Assembly (NCBI GenBank): GCA_900472625.1
Contig: UCIT01000042.1
Coordinates: 2,285-44,995, forward strand
Length of the DNA stretch: 42,711 bases
Origin: Hyphomicrobiales bacterium
Lineage (GTDB): Bacteria > Pseudomonadota > Alphaproteobacteria > Rhizobiales > Rhizobiaceae
Direction of reading: 5' to 3'
The notes under the pieces are model-generated. The model was not told where the DNA came from and ran no database searches. It worked only from the letters and a program-made list of their open reading frames with translations. Both the position numbers and the translations under genes were made by a program. Positions 16,772 through 24,720 of this stretch are shown in pieces. The number at the start of each line of letters is the position of its first letter. Position 1 is the first letter of the stretch.

Positions 16772-17172
16772 GATAACTCCTAACTCCAGTTGATGTTCAG
16801 CACGTCCGCCAACTGTTTGCCGTTGATCGGATGAGCTCAACCTAGCGATCCGCTCTTTCGATCGGCTTAAAAAAATGGGTTACCAATCTGTAAATTCTAT
16901 ATGAGTGATACCTATGGTAAGTATCTGTTCGAGTAATTCGATATAATTTTAAATATCGCCCGGAAGCCGTTGCTGTGTAAGCAATTTCTGATCTTGCCGA
17001 GGCATGATGCCTTATCAGCAGCAGAGGGCGTCGTATCGAAGTGTGCCGATGTGGCGCCGACATCGACCAAAGACGCGCCATTCCTGCATCAATTCGGTCA
17101 AGCTTAAAGCTTCGTTCACCATTTTTTCCCATGCTGTAGGCAAGTAACGTCACGATCGTGAGAGAAATCCCC
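16772..17172. promoter_or_regulatory. AT-rich divergent regulatory region between pilA and the secretin N-domain gene
   Basis: This 400-base gap has no credible gene and is clearly richer in A and T than its neighbours between about 16865 and 16965. It must hold the pilA promoter (minus strand) and that of the divergent gene at 17173. Visible elements are an inverted repeat CGATAT (16939-16944) with ATATCG (16953-16958), and TTAA-N7-TTCACC at 17104-17120, one mismatch from the CtrA consensus, about 53 bases upstream of the ATG at 17173. I could not fix exact promoters. Confidence 0.5.
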
Positions 17173-17589
17173 ATGTCAACGAGCGGCAAAAGGTTAGTCC
17201 TCGCCTGCGTTTTTGCCGCAACCGCCATTTGCGGGCCGGCGATGGCGCAGCAGTCTGAGATGCTGCGGGTTTATATGGACCAGGCGCGCGTGCTGAAGCT
17301 GGATCGGCCGGTGAGCAAGGTGATCGTCGGCAATGCCAAGGTCGCCGACGCTACCGTTGCCGATCCCAAGACCATCGTTCTGACCGGGCGCAGCTTCGGC
17401 AGCACCAATCTCGTTCTGCTCGATGCCGACGGCAATGCGATCCTCGACGAGAGCATCCTCGTGTCTATTGATGAGGCCAATACCGTCCGCGTATTCCGTC
17501 AGACGGAACGCACTGTCTTGTCCTGCACGCCCAATTGCGAGCAGCATAGCGACACGTCGGGTGCCGCTGCGGCGGCAGCAACCCCTTGA
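17173..17589 (+). CDS. free-standing pilus/secretin N-terminal domain protein
   Basis: This is a 138-aa predicted periplasmic protein. A signal peptide (hydrophobic about 8-20, then PAMAQ) is followed by one domain related to the N-terminal domain of CpaC. VIVGNAKVADATVADPKTIV here aligns by eye with ILVSDPSMADAVTRSSRRIY in CpaC, and GRSFGSTNLVLLDADGNAI with GKTVGQTNIFIFGADGQQI. The C-terminus carries a Cys pair (CTPNC), which could form a disulfide, and an Ala-rich tail. It has no secretin pore domain. Such stand-alone proteins occur beside rhizobial Tad loci; an accessory role at the secretin is inferred. A GTG at 17158 would add five residues. Confidence 0.85.
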   Translation: MSTSGKRLVLACVFAATAICGPAMAQQSEMLRVYMDQARVLKLDRPVSKVIVGNAKVADATVADPKTIVLTGRSFGSTNLVLLDADGNAILDESILVSIDEANTVRVFRQTERTVLSCTPNCEQHSDTSGAAAAAATP

Positions 17590-17699
17590 GCTGACCTGCC
17601 GATGCTTTCCGCATCGTTAAACTCCTGAACCGGTCTGAAACGAAAAATCAACGTTCTGTGCCTAAGAGTTCATGATCGAAGCTGTGTCGGATACAGGCC

Positions 17700-18320
17700 A
17701 TGACGGAATTGGATCAAACAGCGAAACCGGCAGATCGGTGTAGGCGAACACGGCGATCCTCATTTGCCGCGTTCGCGCGCTCACGCGATGGCTCCGCTGC
17801 AATCGAGTTCGCGCTGCTCGCCATTCCTTATTTTCTGGTGATCTTCGCCATCATCGAGACCTTCATCGCCTTTGCCGGCGAGCAATTGGTGTCGAACGCG
17901 GTCGATACCATGAGCCGAAAGATTCGCACCGGTCAGATCACCGCAGCGAATACGACCCGTACGGCCTTTCGTACATCTTTCTGCTCGGAGATCTCTATCC
18001 TGATCACCTGCTCGACGACGGAAGCCGCAACGCCGAGCAAGCTTTTTCTCGATATTCAATCCTACGCCACCTTTGCCGCCATTCCTAAGACGATCCCGAG
18101 GGTATCGACGGCGGCGGGCGCCGACATTAATACCGCTGGTTTTCTATACGCACCGGGCGGCCCAGGTACGATCAACATGGTGCGCGCCTACTATCGCTGG
18201 TCGATCATGACCGATCTGATCCGCCCTTATATCAGCAATGTGAAGCCCGCCGACGGTTCTGCCGCCTATTTCCTGATCGTCGAGACCGCCGCGTTCGAAA
18301 ACGAGCAGTTCCCGACATGA
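17700..18320 (+). CDS. TadE-like pseudopilin (first of two)
   Basis: This is a 206-aa TadE/TadG-family minor pilin. A basic N-terminus ends at Gly31, followed by the prepilin-like sequence SAAIEFALLAIPYFLVIFAI, with Glu36 at +5 and Phe37 at +6 relative to a cleavage after Gly31. The rest is a periplasmic region with a Cys pair around residues 94-103. TadE-like pseudopilins are processed by the prepilin peptidase and needed for pilus assembly in other Tad systems. The stop overlaps the start of the second TadE-like gene in an ATGA arrangement, so the pair is coupled. Confidence 0.88.
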   Translation: MTELDQTAKPADRCRRTRRSSFAAFARSRDGSAAIEFALLAIPYFLVIFAIIETFIAFAGEQLVSNAVDTMSRKIRTGQITAANTTRTAFRTSFCSEISILITCSTTEAATPSKLFLDIQSYATFAAIPKTIPRVSTAAGADINTAGFLYAPGGPGTINMVRAYYRWSIMTDLIRPYISNVKPADGSAAYFLIVETAAFENEQFPT

Positions 18321-18892
18321 GGCTTCCCCGCACTGTCAGGAGATTGAGGGCCGTCATCCGCCGGTTTGCCGGCGACAGGCAGGGCGTTGGCGCCATCGAG
18401 TTCGCGATCGTCTTCCCGATCCTCGTCATGCTGTATGTCGGCGCATTCGAGATTACCGTTGGTTTAAGCGTCAGCAGTCGCGCCACGCGCTCCGCTGCGG
18501 CCGTCGCAGACCTCGTCACCCAGCAACAGTCCGTCACCAAATCCTGGCTGTCGGACACACCATACATTGCCGCCGCGATGTTCACGCCGATGAACACCAA
18601 TGGCATGACCATGAAGGTGACCGGCATCACGATCGATGCGGCAGCCAACCCGACGGTCAAGTGGTCGTGGGCGCAGGACAACACCCGGCCCTACGCCGCC
18701 AACGCTGCGGTCACCGTCCCGACGGACCTGAAGAAAGCCAGCACATTCCTCGTCCGCACCGAGCTGACCGTGCCTTACCAGCTGTTCCTGTTCGCGCCAT
18801 ATCTGCTGCCGAACAACAGCACCATCACCATCAGCCGCACCTACTATTATCGCCAGCGCCAGGGCGACAGCGTCACCTGCAGCGATTGCTGA
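18317..18892 (+). CDS. TadE-like pseudopilin (second of two)
   Basis: This is a 191-aa TadE-family minor pilin. Gly23 is followed by VGAIEFAIVFPILVMLYVGA, again placing Glu28 at +5 and Phe29 at +6 after the predicted cleavage site. A long Ser/Thr-rich periplasmic region follows, ending in a tail with two Cys (TCSDC). The ATG at 18317 overlaps the previous stop. No larger TadG protein with a von Willebrand domain follows; the next gene is deoB. The small pilin complement is therefore two TadE-like proteins, unless a tadG lies elsewhere in the genome. Confidence 0.88.
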   Translation: MRLPRTVRRLRAVIRRFAGDRQGVGAIEFAIVFPILVMLYVGAFEITVGLSVSSRATRSAAAVADLVTQQQSVTKSWLSDTPYIAAAMFTPMNTNGMTMKVTGITIDAAANPTVKWSWAQDNTRPYAANAAVTVPTDLKKASTFLVRTELTVPYQLFLFAPYLLPNNSTITISRTYYYRQRQGDSVTCSDC

Positions 18893-18951
18893 GTAGACCG
18901 CGGGCGCAGGCATTTGCCATCACGCTTTTGCCGTTATAAGGCTTGTGGCCC

Positions 18952-18987
18952 GGCGCCCTCTTGGTCATATTTGGCCAACCGGGCGCC
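18952..18987. other. GC-rich hairpin just upstream of deoB
   Basis: GGCGCCC (18952-18958) pairs with GGGCGCC (18981-18987), and inside it TTGG (18961-18964) pairs with CCAA (18975-18978). No T-run follows, so it is not a classical terminator. It ends 24 bases before the deoB ATG. It could end the tadE transcript in a factor-assisted way or shape the deoB leader; both are inference. Confidence 0.4.
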
Positions 18988-19011
18988 ACCCTTGTCTGTC
19001 CCAGGTGAACC

Positions 19012-20232
19012 ATGCCGCGTGCCTTTCTTTTCGTAATGGATTCCTTCGGCGTCGGCGGCGCACCCGATGCGGCGGCCTATGGCGACGAGGGCGCCGATAC
19101 GCTTGGTCATATCGCCGAATTCTGCGCCGTCGGCGCCGGCGATCGCCAGGGTCTGCGCTACGGCCCGCTTGCACTGCCCAACCTCTCCGCCCTCGGCCTG
19201 CTTCATCTCGCCAGGGCTGCCTCCGGGCGCGTGCCGTCAGGCATGCCGTTCCCTGAGAAGGTCTATGCCAGCTTCGGCTCGGCCAACGAAGTCTCCCGCG
19301 GCAAGGACACCCCGTCCGGCCATTGGGAGATCGCGGGCACGCCTGTTACTTTCGACTGGGGCTACTTCCCCACCGAAGGCGATGCCTTCTCCCCCGAATT
19401 CGTCGAGGCGCTGTGCAGTGCCGCCGAAGTGCCCGGTATTCTCGGGAACTGCCACGCCTCCGGCACCGATATCATCGCCCGCTTTGGCGAGGAGCACATC
19501 CGCTCCGGCAAGCCGATCTGCTATACTTCCTCGGACTCGGTCTTCCAGGTCGCCGCCCACGAGAAGCATTTCGGTCTCGAGAAGCTGATGACCTTCTGCG
19601 CCATTGCCCGCGCATTGCTCGACCGGCAGAACATCGGCCGCGTCATCGCCCGTCCCTTTGTCGGCGAAACCCGGTCCACCTTCGAACGCACCGGAAACCG
19701 CCGCGACTTCTCCGTGCCGCCGCCCGAGCCGACGCTGCTCGACCGGCTCGTCGAAGCGGGCCGCACCGTCCATGCCGTCGGCAAGGTCGGCGATATCTTC
19801 GCTCATCAGGGCGTGTCGCGCGTCGTCAAGGCCAATGGCAACACAGCGCTGATGGATGCCACGCTTGCGGCCATGGATGTCGCCGAGGATGGCGATCTGG
19901 TCTTCACAAATTTCGTTGATTTCGACATGCTATACGGCCACCGCCGTGACGTGCCCGGCTATGCCGCCGCGCTCGAAGCCTTCGATGCAAGGCTCTCCGA
20001 AGTCGGCGGCAAGCTGAAGCCCGGCGATCTCGTCATCATCACCGCCGATCACGGCTGCGACCCAACCTGGCGCGGCACCGACCACACCCGCGAGCGCGTG
20101 CCCATCATCGCCTACGGCCCCGGCCACCGACCGCGCAACATCGGCATCCGCAGCACTTATGCCGATATCGGCGAGACCATCGCCCAGCACCTGCGTATCC
20201 CCGCCGGTCCGCACGGGAGGAGCTTCCTGTGA
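19012..20232 (+). CDS. deoB: phosphopentomutase
   Basis: This is a 406-aa alkaline-phosphatase-superfamily mutase interconverting (deoxy)ribose 1-phosphate and 5-phosphate, linking nucleoside phosphorolysis to central metabolism. The N-terminal metal-binding Asp10 is in FLFVMDSFGVGG. The substrate region SRGKDTPSGHWEIAG and the C-terminal metal motifs ITADHGCDPTWRGTDHTRE are present, and the length matches the family (about 400 aa). It feeds DeoC, encoded in the opposite-facing operon. Its stop overlaps the add start as GTGA. Upstream lies a GC-rich hairpin. Confidence 0.97.
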   Translation: MPRAFLFVMDSFGVGGAPDAAAYGDEGADTLGHIAEFCAVGAGDRQGLRYGPLALPNLSALGLLHLARAASGRVPSGMPFPEKVYASFGSANEVSRGKDTPSGHWEIAGTPVTFDWGYFPTEGDAFSPEFVEALCSAAEVPGILGNCHASGTDIIARFGEEHIRSGKPICYTSSDSVFQVAAHEKHFGLEKLMTFCAIARALLDRQNIGRVIARPFVGETRSTFERTGNRRDFSVPPPEPTLLDRLVEAGRTVHAVGKVGDIFAHQGVSRVVKANGNTALMDATLAAMDVAEDGDLVFTNFVDFDMLYGHRRDVPGYAAALEAFDARLSEVGGKLKPGDLVIITADHGCDPTWRGTDHTRERVPIIAYGPGHRPRNIGIRSTYADIGETIAQHLRIPAGPHGRSFL

Positions 20233-21197
20233 CGTCCCATCTGAAGAAGGTCGAGCTGCACTGTCATCTCGAAGGTGCCGCCCCGCCATCGCTGACATCA
20301 GCGCAGGCCCGCAAGTACAACATCGATATCGGCGCCTATCTCAGCGACGGTGCCTATGTCTGGCATGACTTCGCCAGCTTCCTCAAATGCTACGACAAGA
20401 TCTCCGAGGTCTACAAGACATCGGAAGACTACGCGCTACTGACCGACACCTATCTCGCAGAGCTGGCCGGCGTCGGCACTATCTACAGCGAGCTCATCGT
20501 CTCGCCCGACCACGGCAAGCGCATCGGCCTCGGCGCCGACGCCTATATCGAGGGCGTCTGCGAAGGCATCCGCCGTGCCAAGGCGGCCAGCGGCATCGAG
20601 GCCCGCCTGATCGTCACCGGCGAGCGCCATTTCGGCCCCGAAAGCGTCATCGGCGCCGCTAAATACGCGGCCAAGGCGCGCAACCCGCTGATAACCGGCT
20701 TCAATCTCGCCGGCGAGGAGCGCATGGGCCGTGTCGCCGATTATGCCAGGGCCTTCGACATCGCCCGCGACGCCGGTCTCGGCCTCACCATTCATGCCGG
20801 CGAAGTCTGCGGTGCCTTCAGCGTCACCGATGCGCTCGATGCCGTGCGTCCAGCCCGTATCGGCCACGGCGTACGCGCCATCGAGGACGCCGATCTGGTC
20901 AGGCGGCTTGCCGATCTCGGCACCGTGCTGGAGGTCTGCCCCGGCTCCAACATCGCGCTCGAGGTCTTCCCGGATTTCCGTTCGCATCCGTTGCGGGCAC
21001 TGAAGCAGGCGGGCGTGCGGGTCACCATCAGCTCCGACGATCCGCCCTTCTTCCACACCTCGCTCAAGCGCGAATACGAACTGGCGTCGGAGGCCTTCGG
21101 CTTCAGCGACAGCGAGATCGACCAGATGACGCGCACCGGCATTGAGGCCGCCTTCGTCGACGAAGCGACGCGCCAGGCATTGTTCGCGCGACTGTAG
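20229..21197 (+). CDS. add: adenosine deaminase
   Basis: This is a 322-aa zinc-dependent deaminase converting adenosine and deoxyadenosine to inosine and deoxyinosine. The amidohydrolase residues are visible: His11 and His13 in VELHCHLEGA, then TIHAGEVCG (zinc His and catalytic Glu), RIGHGVRA, and SSDDPPFF with the catalytic Asp pair. The start is GTG at 20229, overlapping the deoB stop by four bases. Inosine produced here is a substrate for the purine nucleoside phosphorylase encoded at 24717-25523. An adenine deaminase is a possible alternative within this family, but the nucleoside context favours add. Confidence 0.9.
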   Translation: MTSHLKKVELHCHLEGAAPPSLTSAQARKYNIDIGAYLSDGAYVWHDFASFLKCYDKISEVYKTSEDYALLTDTYLAELAGVGTIYSELIVSPDHGKRIGLGADAYIEGVCEGIRRAKAASGIEARLIVTGERHFGPESVIGAAKYAAKARNPLITGFNLAGEERMGRVADYARAFDIARDAGLGLTIHAGEVCGAFSVTDALDAVRPARIGHGVRAIEDADLVRRLADLGTVLEVCPGSNIALEVFPDFRSHPLRALKQAGVRVTISSDDPPFFHTSLKREYELASEAFGFSDSEIDQMTRTGIEAAFVDEATRQALFARL

Positions 21198-21306
21198 CGC
21201 CGCCGAGACTGGGGATCGCAGCGGCAATTTGCCCTGCGCTCTTGCGGGGAGGGCGATTTCCGTGAAAGAAACATCGCATAAGAACACAGAAGGAAAGGGC
21301 TCGGCC

Positions 21307-21936
21307 ATGAACGGCGTCACCGTCATCGATCATCCGCTCGTGCAGCACAAACTCACCATCATGCGGCGCAAGGAAACATCGACCGGCAGCTTCCGCCGCC
21401 TGTTGCGCGAAATCTCCACGCTGCTGTGTTACGAGGTGACGCGCGATCTCGAGCTGACGATGGAAACCATCGAGACGCCGATGCAGACGATGCAGTCACC
21501 GATCCTCGAGGGCAAGAAGCTGGTCTTCGTGTCCATCCTGCGCGCTGGCAACGGCCTGCTCGAAGGCATGCTGGAGCTCGTGCCGTCCGCCCGCGTCTCG
21601 CATATCGGCATGTACCGCGATCACGATACGCTGCAGCCGGTCGAATACTACTTCAAGGCACCGGAAGGCCTAGACGAGCGACTGATGATCGTCGTCGATC
21701 CGATGCTGGCCACTGGCAATTCCTCGATCGCCGCCATCCACAAGCTCAAGGAGCGCGGCGCCACCAACATTCGCTTCCTCTGCCTGCTGGCGGCACCTGA
21801 GGGCATCAAGAATTTCCAGGAAGCCCATCCCGACGTGAAGATCTACACGGCCTCGATCGACAGCCACCTCAACGACAAGGGCTACATCATGCCCGGCCTC
21901 GGCGACGCCGGCGACCGCATGTACGGCACCAAGTAA
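21307..21936 (+). CDS. upp: uracil phosphoribosyltransferase
   Basis: This is a 209-aa enzyme making UMP from uracil and PRPP. The family sequences are clear: VFVSILRAGNGLLEGM, the PRPP-binding loop VVDPMLATGNSS, and the C-terminal uracil-binding region KGYIMPGLGDAGDRMYGTK. The ATG at 21307 gives the standard length; a longer in-frame reading from 21142 overlaps add and is not supported. It follows add by about 110 bases on the same strand. Uracil released by cdd plus DeoA activity can be recaptured here. A terminator follows. Confidence 0.97.
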   Translation: MNGVTVIDHPLVQHKLTIMRRKETSTGSFRRLLREISTLLCYEVTRDLELTMETIETPMQTMQSPILEGKKLVFVSILRAGNGLLEGMLELVPSARVSHIGMYRDHDTLQPVEYYFKAPEGLDERLMIVVDPMLATGNSSIAAIHKLKERGATNIRFLCLLAAPEGIKNFQEAHPDVKIYTASIDSHLNDKGYIMPGLGDAGDRMYGTK

Positions 21937-21971
21937 TTAACCGTCCGTTTACCACCACTGAACTTACCTAG

Positions 21972-22005
21972 GGCCTGGACTATGTTTCCAGGCCTTTCGT
22001 CTTTG
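21972..22005 (+). terminator. intrinsic terminator after upp
   Basis: GGCCTGGA (21972-21979) pairs with TCCAGGCC (21987-21994) around a 7-base loop and is followed by TTTCGTCTTT. It is 36 bases after the upp stop, so it likely ends the deoB-add-upp transcript. Confidence 0.75.
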
Positions 22006-22096
22006 CGACATTAGTAACTTGTCAGCAAATGTGGCTTAGCTCCTTAGGTGTGGCCGCGCATGATGCACGGTTTATACAGGAAGGATTTCTGTTCTC

Positions 22097-22630
22097 ATGC
22101 TCGTGCGCACAGTCGTATTCGCAAGCATCGCCGCAGTGCTTGCCACCCAGGTTCCTTCCTTTTTCGGAAGCGATGCCGCTCGGCCGGAAGGCCCCGTTTC
22201 AGTCAATTACGTTTCCGGCACGGTCGATCCCGTGCAGACCACCGCCGTCGGCGGCACCGGCAGCGCCATGCGCCTTCAAGCCGACGCCCAAGGACATTAC
22301 ACCGGCGATTTCAGGATCAACGGCAAGGCCGTCTCCGGCCTGATCGATACCGGCGCAACCTATGTCGCGCTCAACGAGACCATGGCCCGCCGCCTCGGCT
22401 ACACCGCCAACCAGCTCGATTTCCGCTATTCGGTCAATACCGCCAATGGCCAGACCAAGGCCGCGCAGGTGATGCTCGACCGCGTCGAGATCGGCGGTAT
22501 CAGGGTACGCGGCGTCGAAGCCCTCGTTCTCAAGGACGAGGCGTTGTCGGCGACGCTGGTCGGCATGAGCTTCCTGCAGAAGCTCGCCTCCTATTCGGTG
22601 GCCGACGGCTCGCTCAGCCTCAAGCAGTAA
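22097..22630 (+). CDS. retropepsin-like aspartic protease (TIGR02281-like)
   Basis: This is a 177-aa clan AA aspartic protease. It has an N-terminal hydrophobic segment (about 4-20), a low-complexity linker, and then a single retropepsin-like domain with active-site Asp84 in GLIDTGATYVAL and a closing segment LVGMSFLQKLASY. Only one DTG motif is present, so the active enzyme should be a dimer. It is probably periplasmic and membrane-anchored. Proteins of this type are widespread in alphaproteobacteria and mostly of unknown substrate. AGGAAGGA lies upstream of the ATG. It is convergent with deoA, with four bases between the stops. Confidence 0.85.
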   Translation: MLVRTVVFASIAAVLATQVPSFFGSDAARPEGPVSVNYVSGTVDPVQTTAVGGTGSAMRLQADAQGHYTGDFRINGKAVSGLIDTGATYVALNETMARRLGYTANQLDFRYSVNTANGQTKAAQVMLDRVEIGGIRVRGVEALVLKDEALSATLVGMSFLQKLASYSVADGSLSLKQ

Positions 22631-22634
22631 GTCT

Positions 22635-23942
22635 TCAGATCCGTTTCGAAATCACCACCGGCAGGGCAGGCGCCTCGTCGCCGATCCGGTAGTTCGCCTG
22701 CAGCGCCGCGGCGACCGCATCCGCGGCGGCGTCATTGGCCGCATGCACGAACCCGATCGCATCGCCTCGCTCCACCCGCGTGCCGAGCGGCAGGAGATCG
22801 GTGAAGCCGACGGCATGGTTGATCTTGTCGGCGGGATGCCGCCGTCCACCGCCGAGGTCGATCACACCCATGCCGATATCCCGGGCATTGCAGGAGGACA
22901 GCCAGCCGCCGCTTTGGGCAAGGACGGGCCTTATGAACTTGCCGACCGTCAGGTAATGGCTCGGCCTTTCCAGCAGATCCGCCGGGCCGCCCAGCATATG
23001 TACCATGCGCGCAAAGATCTCCGCCGCCTTGTCCGAGGAGATCGCCGCCTTCGCCTGCCGCTCTCCCTCCTCGCGGGTGCTGGCAAGCCCTGCGCCGACG
23101 AGCATCTCCGCCGCAAAGGCCAGCACAACCGTCTCCAGCCGCGTGCCGGTCTTTTCGCCGGCAAGGAATGCGATGCAGTTGCGGATCTCCACCGCGTTGC
23201 CGACGGCGTCGGCCAGCGGCTCGTTCATGTCGGTGATCAGCGCCGAGGTCTTGACGCCGGCGCCGTTCGCCACCTCCACCAGCGATGCCGCCAGCCGCTC
23301 GGCGTCGTCTGGTGCCGCCATGAAGGCGCCGTTGCCGACCTTGACGTCGAGCACCAGCGTCTGAAGACCGGCCGCCAGCTTCTTCGACAGGATCGAGGCG
23401 GTAATCAGCGGAATGGAATCGACTGTCGCTGTGACGTCGCGCACCGCGTAAAGCTTGCCGTCGGCCGGCGCCAGCGCCGCCGTCTGGCCGATGATGGCGC
23501 AACCGGCCTCCTTCACCACCTTGCGGAACAGGGCGGCATCCGGGGTCACCGTATAGCCGGGAATGGATTCGAGCTTGTCGAGCGTGCCGCCGGTATGGCC
23601 GAGCCCGCGCCCCGAGATCATCGGCACCGCCAGCCCGCAGGCCGCCGCGATCGGCGCCAGCATCAGCGAGACGTTGTCGCCGACCCCGCCGGTCGAATGC
23701 TTGTCAGCGATCGGCCGGCCGATATCGGCCCATGACAGCATCTCGCCGGAGTGGGCCATTGCCATCGTCAGTGCCACGATTTCGTCGCGGTCCATCCCCT
23801 TGAACCAGACGGCCATCGCAAACGCGCCGATCTGCCCCTCCGACAGTCGGCCCTCGGCGAGCGCCGCGATGAAATCCTCGATCTCGTCGGCCGACAAAGC
23901 CTCGCCGTCGCGTTTTCGCCGGATGATCTCCTGCGGGATCAC
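22635..23942 (-). CDS. deoA: thymidine phosphorylase
   Basis: This is a 435-aa phosphorylase splitting thymidine and deoxyuridine into base and deoxyribose 1-phosphate. The glycosyltransferase-family phosphate-binding loop is clear (DKHSTGGVGDNVSL, about 83-96), as are SGRGLGHTGGTLDKLES and LDVKVGNGAFM. The length matches E. coli DeoA (440 aa). The start is GTG at 23942, one base after the deoC stop, with only a poorly spaced Shine-Dalgarno, so it probably depends on coupling. It is the last gene of the nucleoside operon. Confidence 0.96.
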   Translation of the reverse strand: MIPQEIIRRKRDGEALSADEIEDFIAALAEGRLSEGQIGAFAMAVWFKGMDRDEIVALTMAMAHSGEMLSWADIGRPIADKHSTGGVGDNVSLMLAPIAAACGLAVPMISGRGLGHTGGTLDKLESIPGYTVTPDAALFRKVVKEAGCAIIGQTAALAPADGKLYAVRDVTATVDSIPLITASILSKKLAAGLQTLVLDVKVGNGAFMAAPDDAERLAASLVEVANGAGVKTSALITDMNEPLADAVGNAVEIRNCIAFLAGEKTGTRLETVVLAFAAEMLVGAGLASTREEGERQAKAAISSDKAAEIFARMVHMLGGPADLLERPSHYLTVGKFIRPVLAQSGGWLSSCNARDIGMGVIDLGGGRRHPADKINHAVGFTDLLPLGTRVERGDAIGFVHAANDAAADAVAAALQANYRIGDEAPALPVVISKRI

Positions 23943-23943
23943 C

Positions 23944-24720
23944 TCAGTAGCTCGCAGCCGCCGCAGGGGCCGCCTGCGTGCCGGAGAGCACGGCGAGAAT
24001 ATCGTCGAGCACGCCCGACGCGCCGAAGCGGAAGGTCGAGGGGATCGCCCAGTCAGGCGTCATGATCGTCTCGGCAAGGCTCAGATAAAGCCCCGCATCC
24101 GCCACCGATGCGATGCCGCCGGCCGGCTTGAACCCAACCTTGCGACCGCTCTGGCGGATGACCCGCAACATGATGTCGGCCGCCTCCAGCGTCGCGTTGA
24201 CGGATACCTTGCCGGTGGAGGTCTTGATGAAATCGGCGCCGGCCTCGATCGCCAGTTCCGAGGCACGGCGGATCATCGCCGCATCCTTGATCTCGCCGGT
24301 CTCGAGGATCACCTTCAGCAGTGTGGCATCGCCGCATTCGGCGCGCACGGCAGCCACCATGTCGGTCACCGCCCGGCCGCTGCCGGCAATGAACTTGCGG
24401 TAGGGGATGACGAGATCGATCTCGTCGGCACCATCGGCGATCGCCTCACGCGTTTCCGCCGCCACGTCGGCGACCTCCATCTCGCCGGAGGGGAAATTGA
24501 CGACGGTGGCGATCTTGATCGGATGGCCGCTGCCAAGAATCGAGCGCGCATGCGCGACGAAACGCGGCCAGATGCAGATCGCCGCCGTGTTGCCGTAAGG
24601 CGTCTGCGCCCGGGCGCACAGCGCCTCGATCTGCGCCTCGGTGCAGTCGTCCTTGAGGTTGGTGAGATCCAGCAGCGACAGCGCCACGGCTGCCGTTTCC
24701 TTCAGCGAATTGTTGCTCAT
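23944..24720 (-). CDS. deoC: deoxyribose-phosphate aldolase
   Basis: This is a 258-aa class I aldolase splitting deoxyribose 5-phosphate into glyceraldehyde 3-phosphate and acetaldehyde. The Schiff-base lysine lies in ADFIKTSTGK, and the second conserved lysine region is GFKPAGGIAS. Length and layout are like E. coli DeoC (259 aa). The ATG overlaps the punA stop (ATGA). Its substrate comes from DeoB acting on products of DeoA and the purine phosphorylase. Confidence 0.97.
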   Translation of the reverse strand: MSNNSLKETAAVALSLLDLTNLKDDCTEAQIEALCARAQTPYGNTAAICIWPRFVAHARSILGSGHPIKIATVVNFPSGEMEVADVAAETREAIADGADEIDLVIPYRKFIAGSGRAVTDMVAAVRAECGDATLLKVILETGEIKDAAMIRRASELAIEAGADFIKTSTGKVSVNATLEAADIMLRVIRQSGRKVGFKPAGGIASVADAGLYLSLAETIMTPDWAIPSTFRFGASGVLDDILAVLSGTQAAPAAAASY

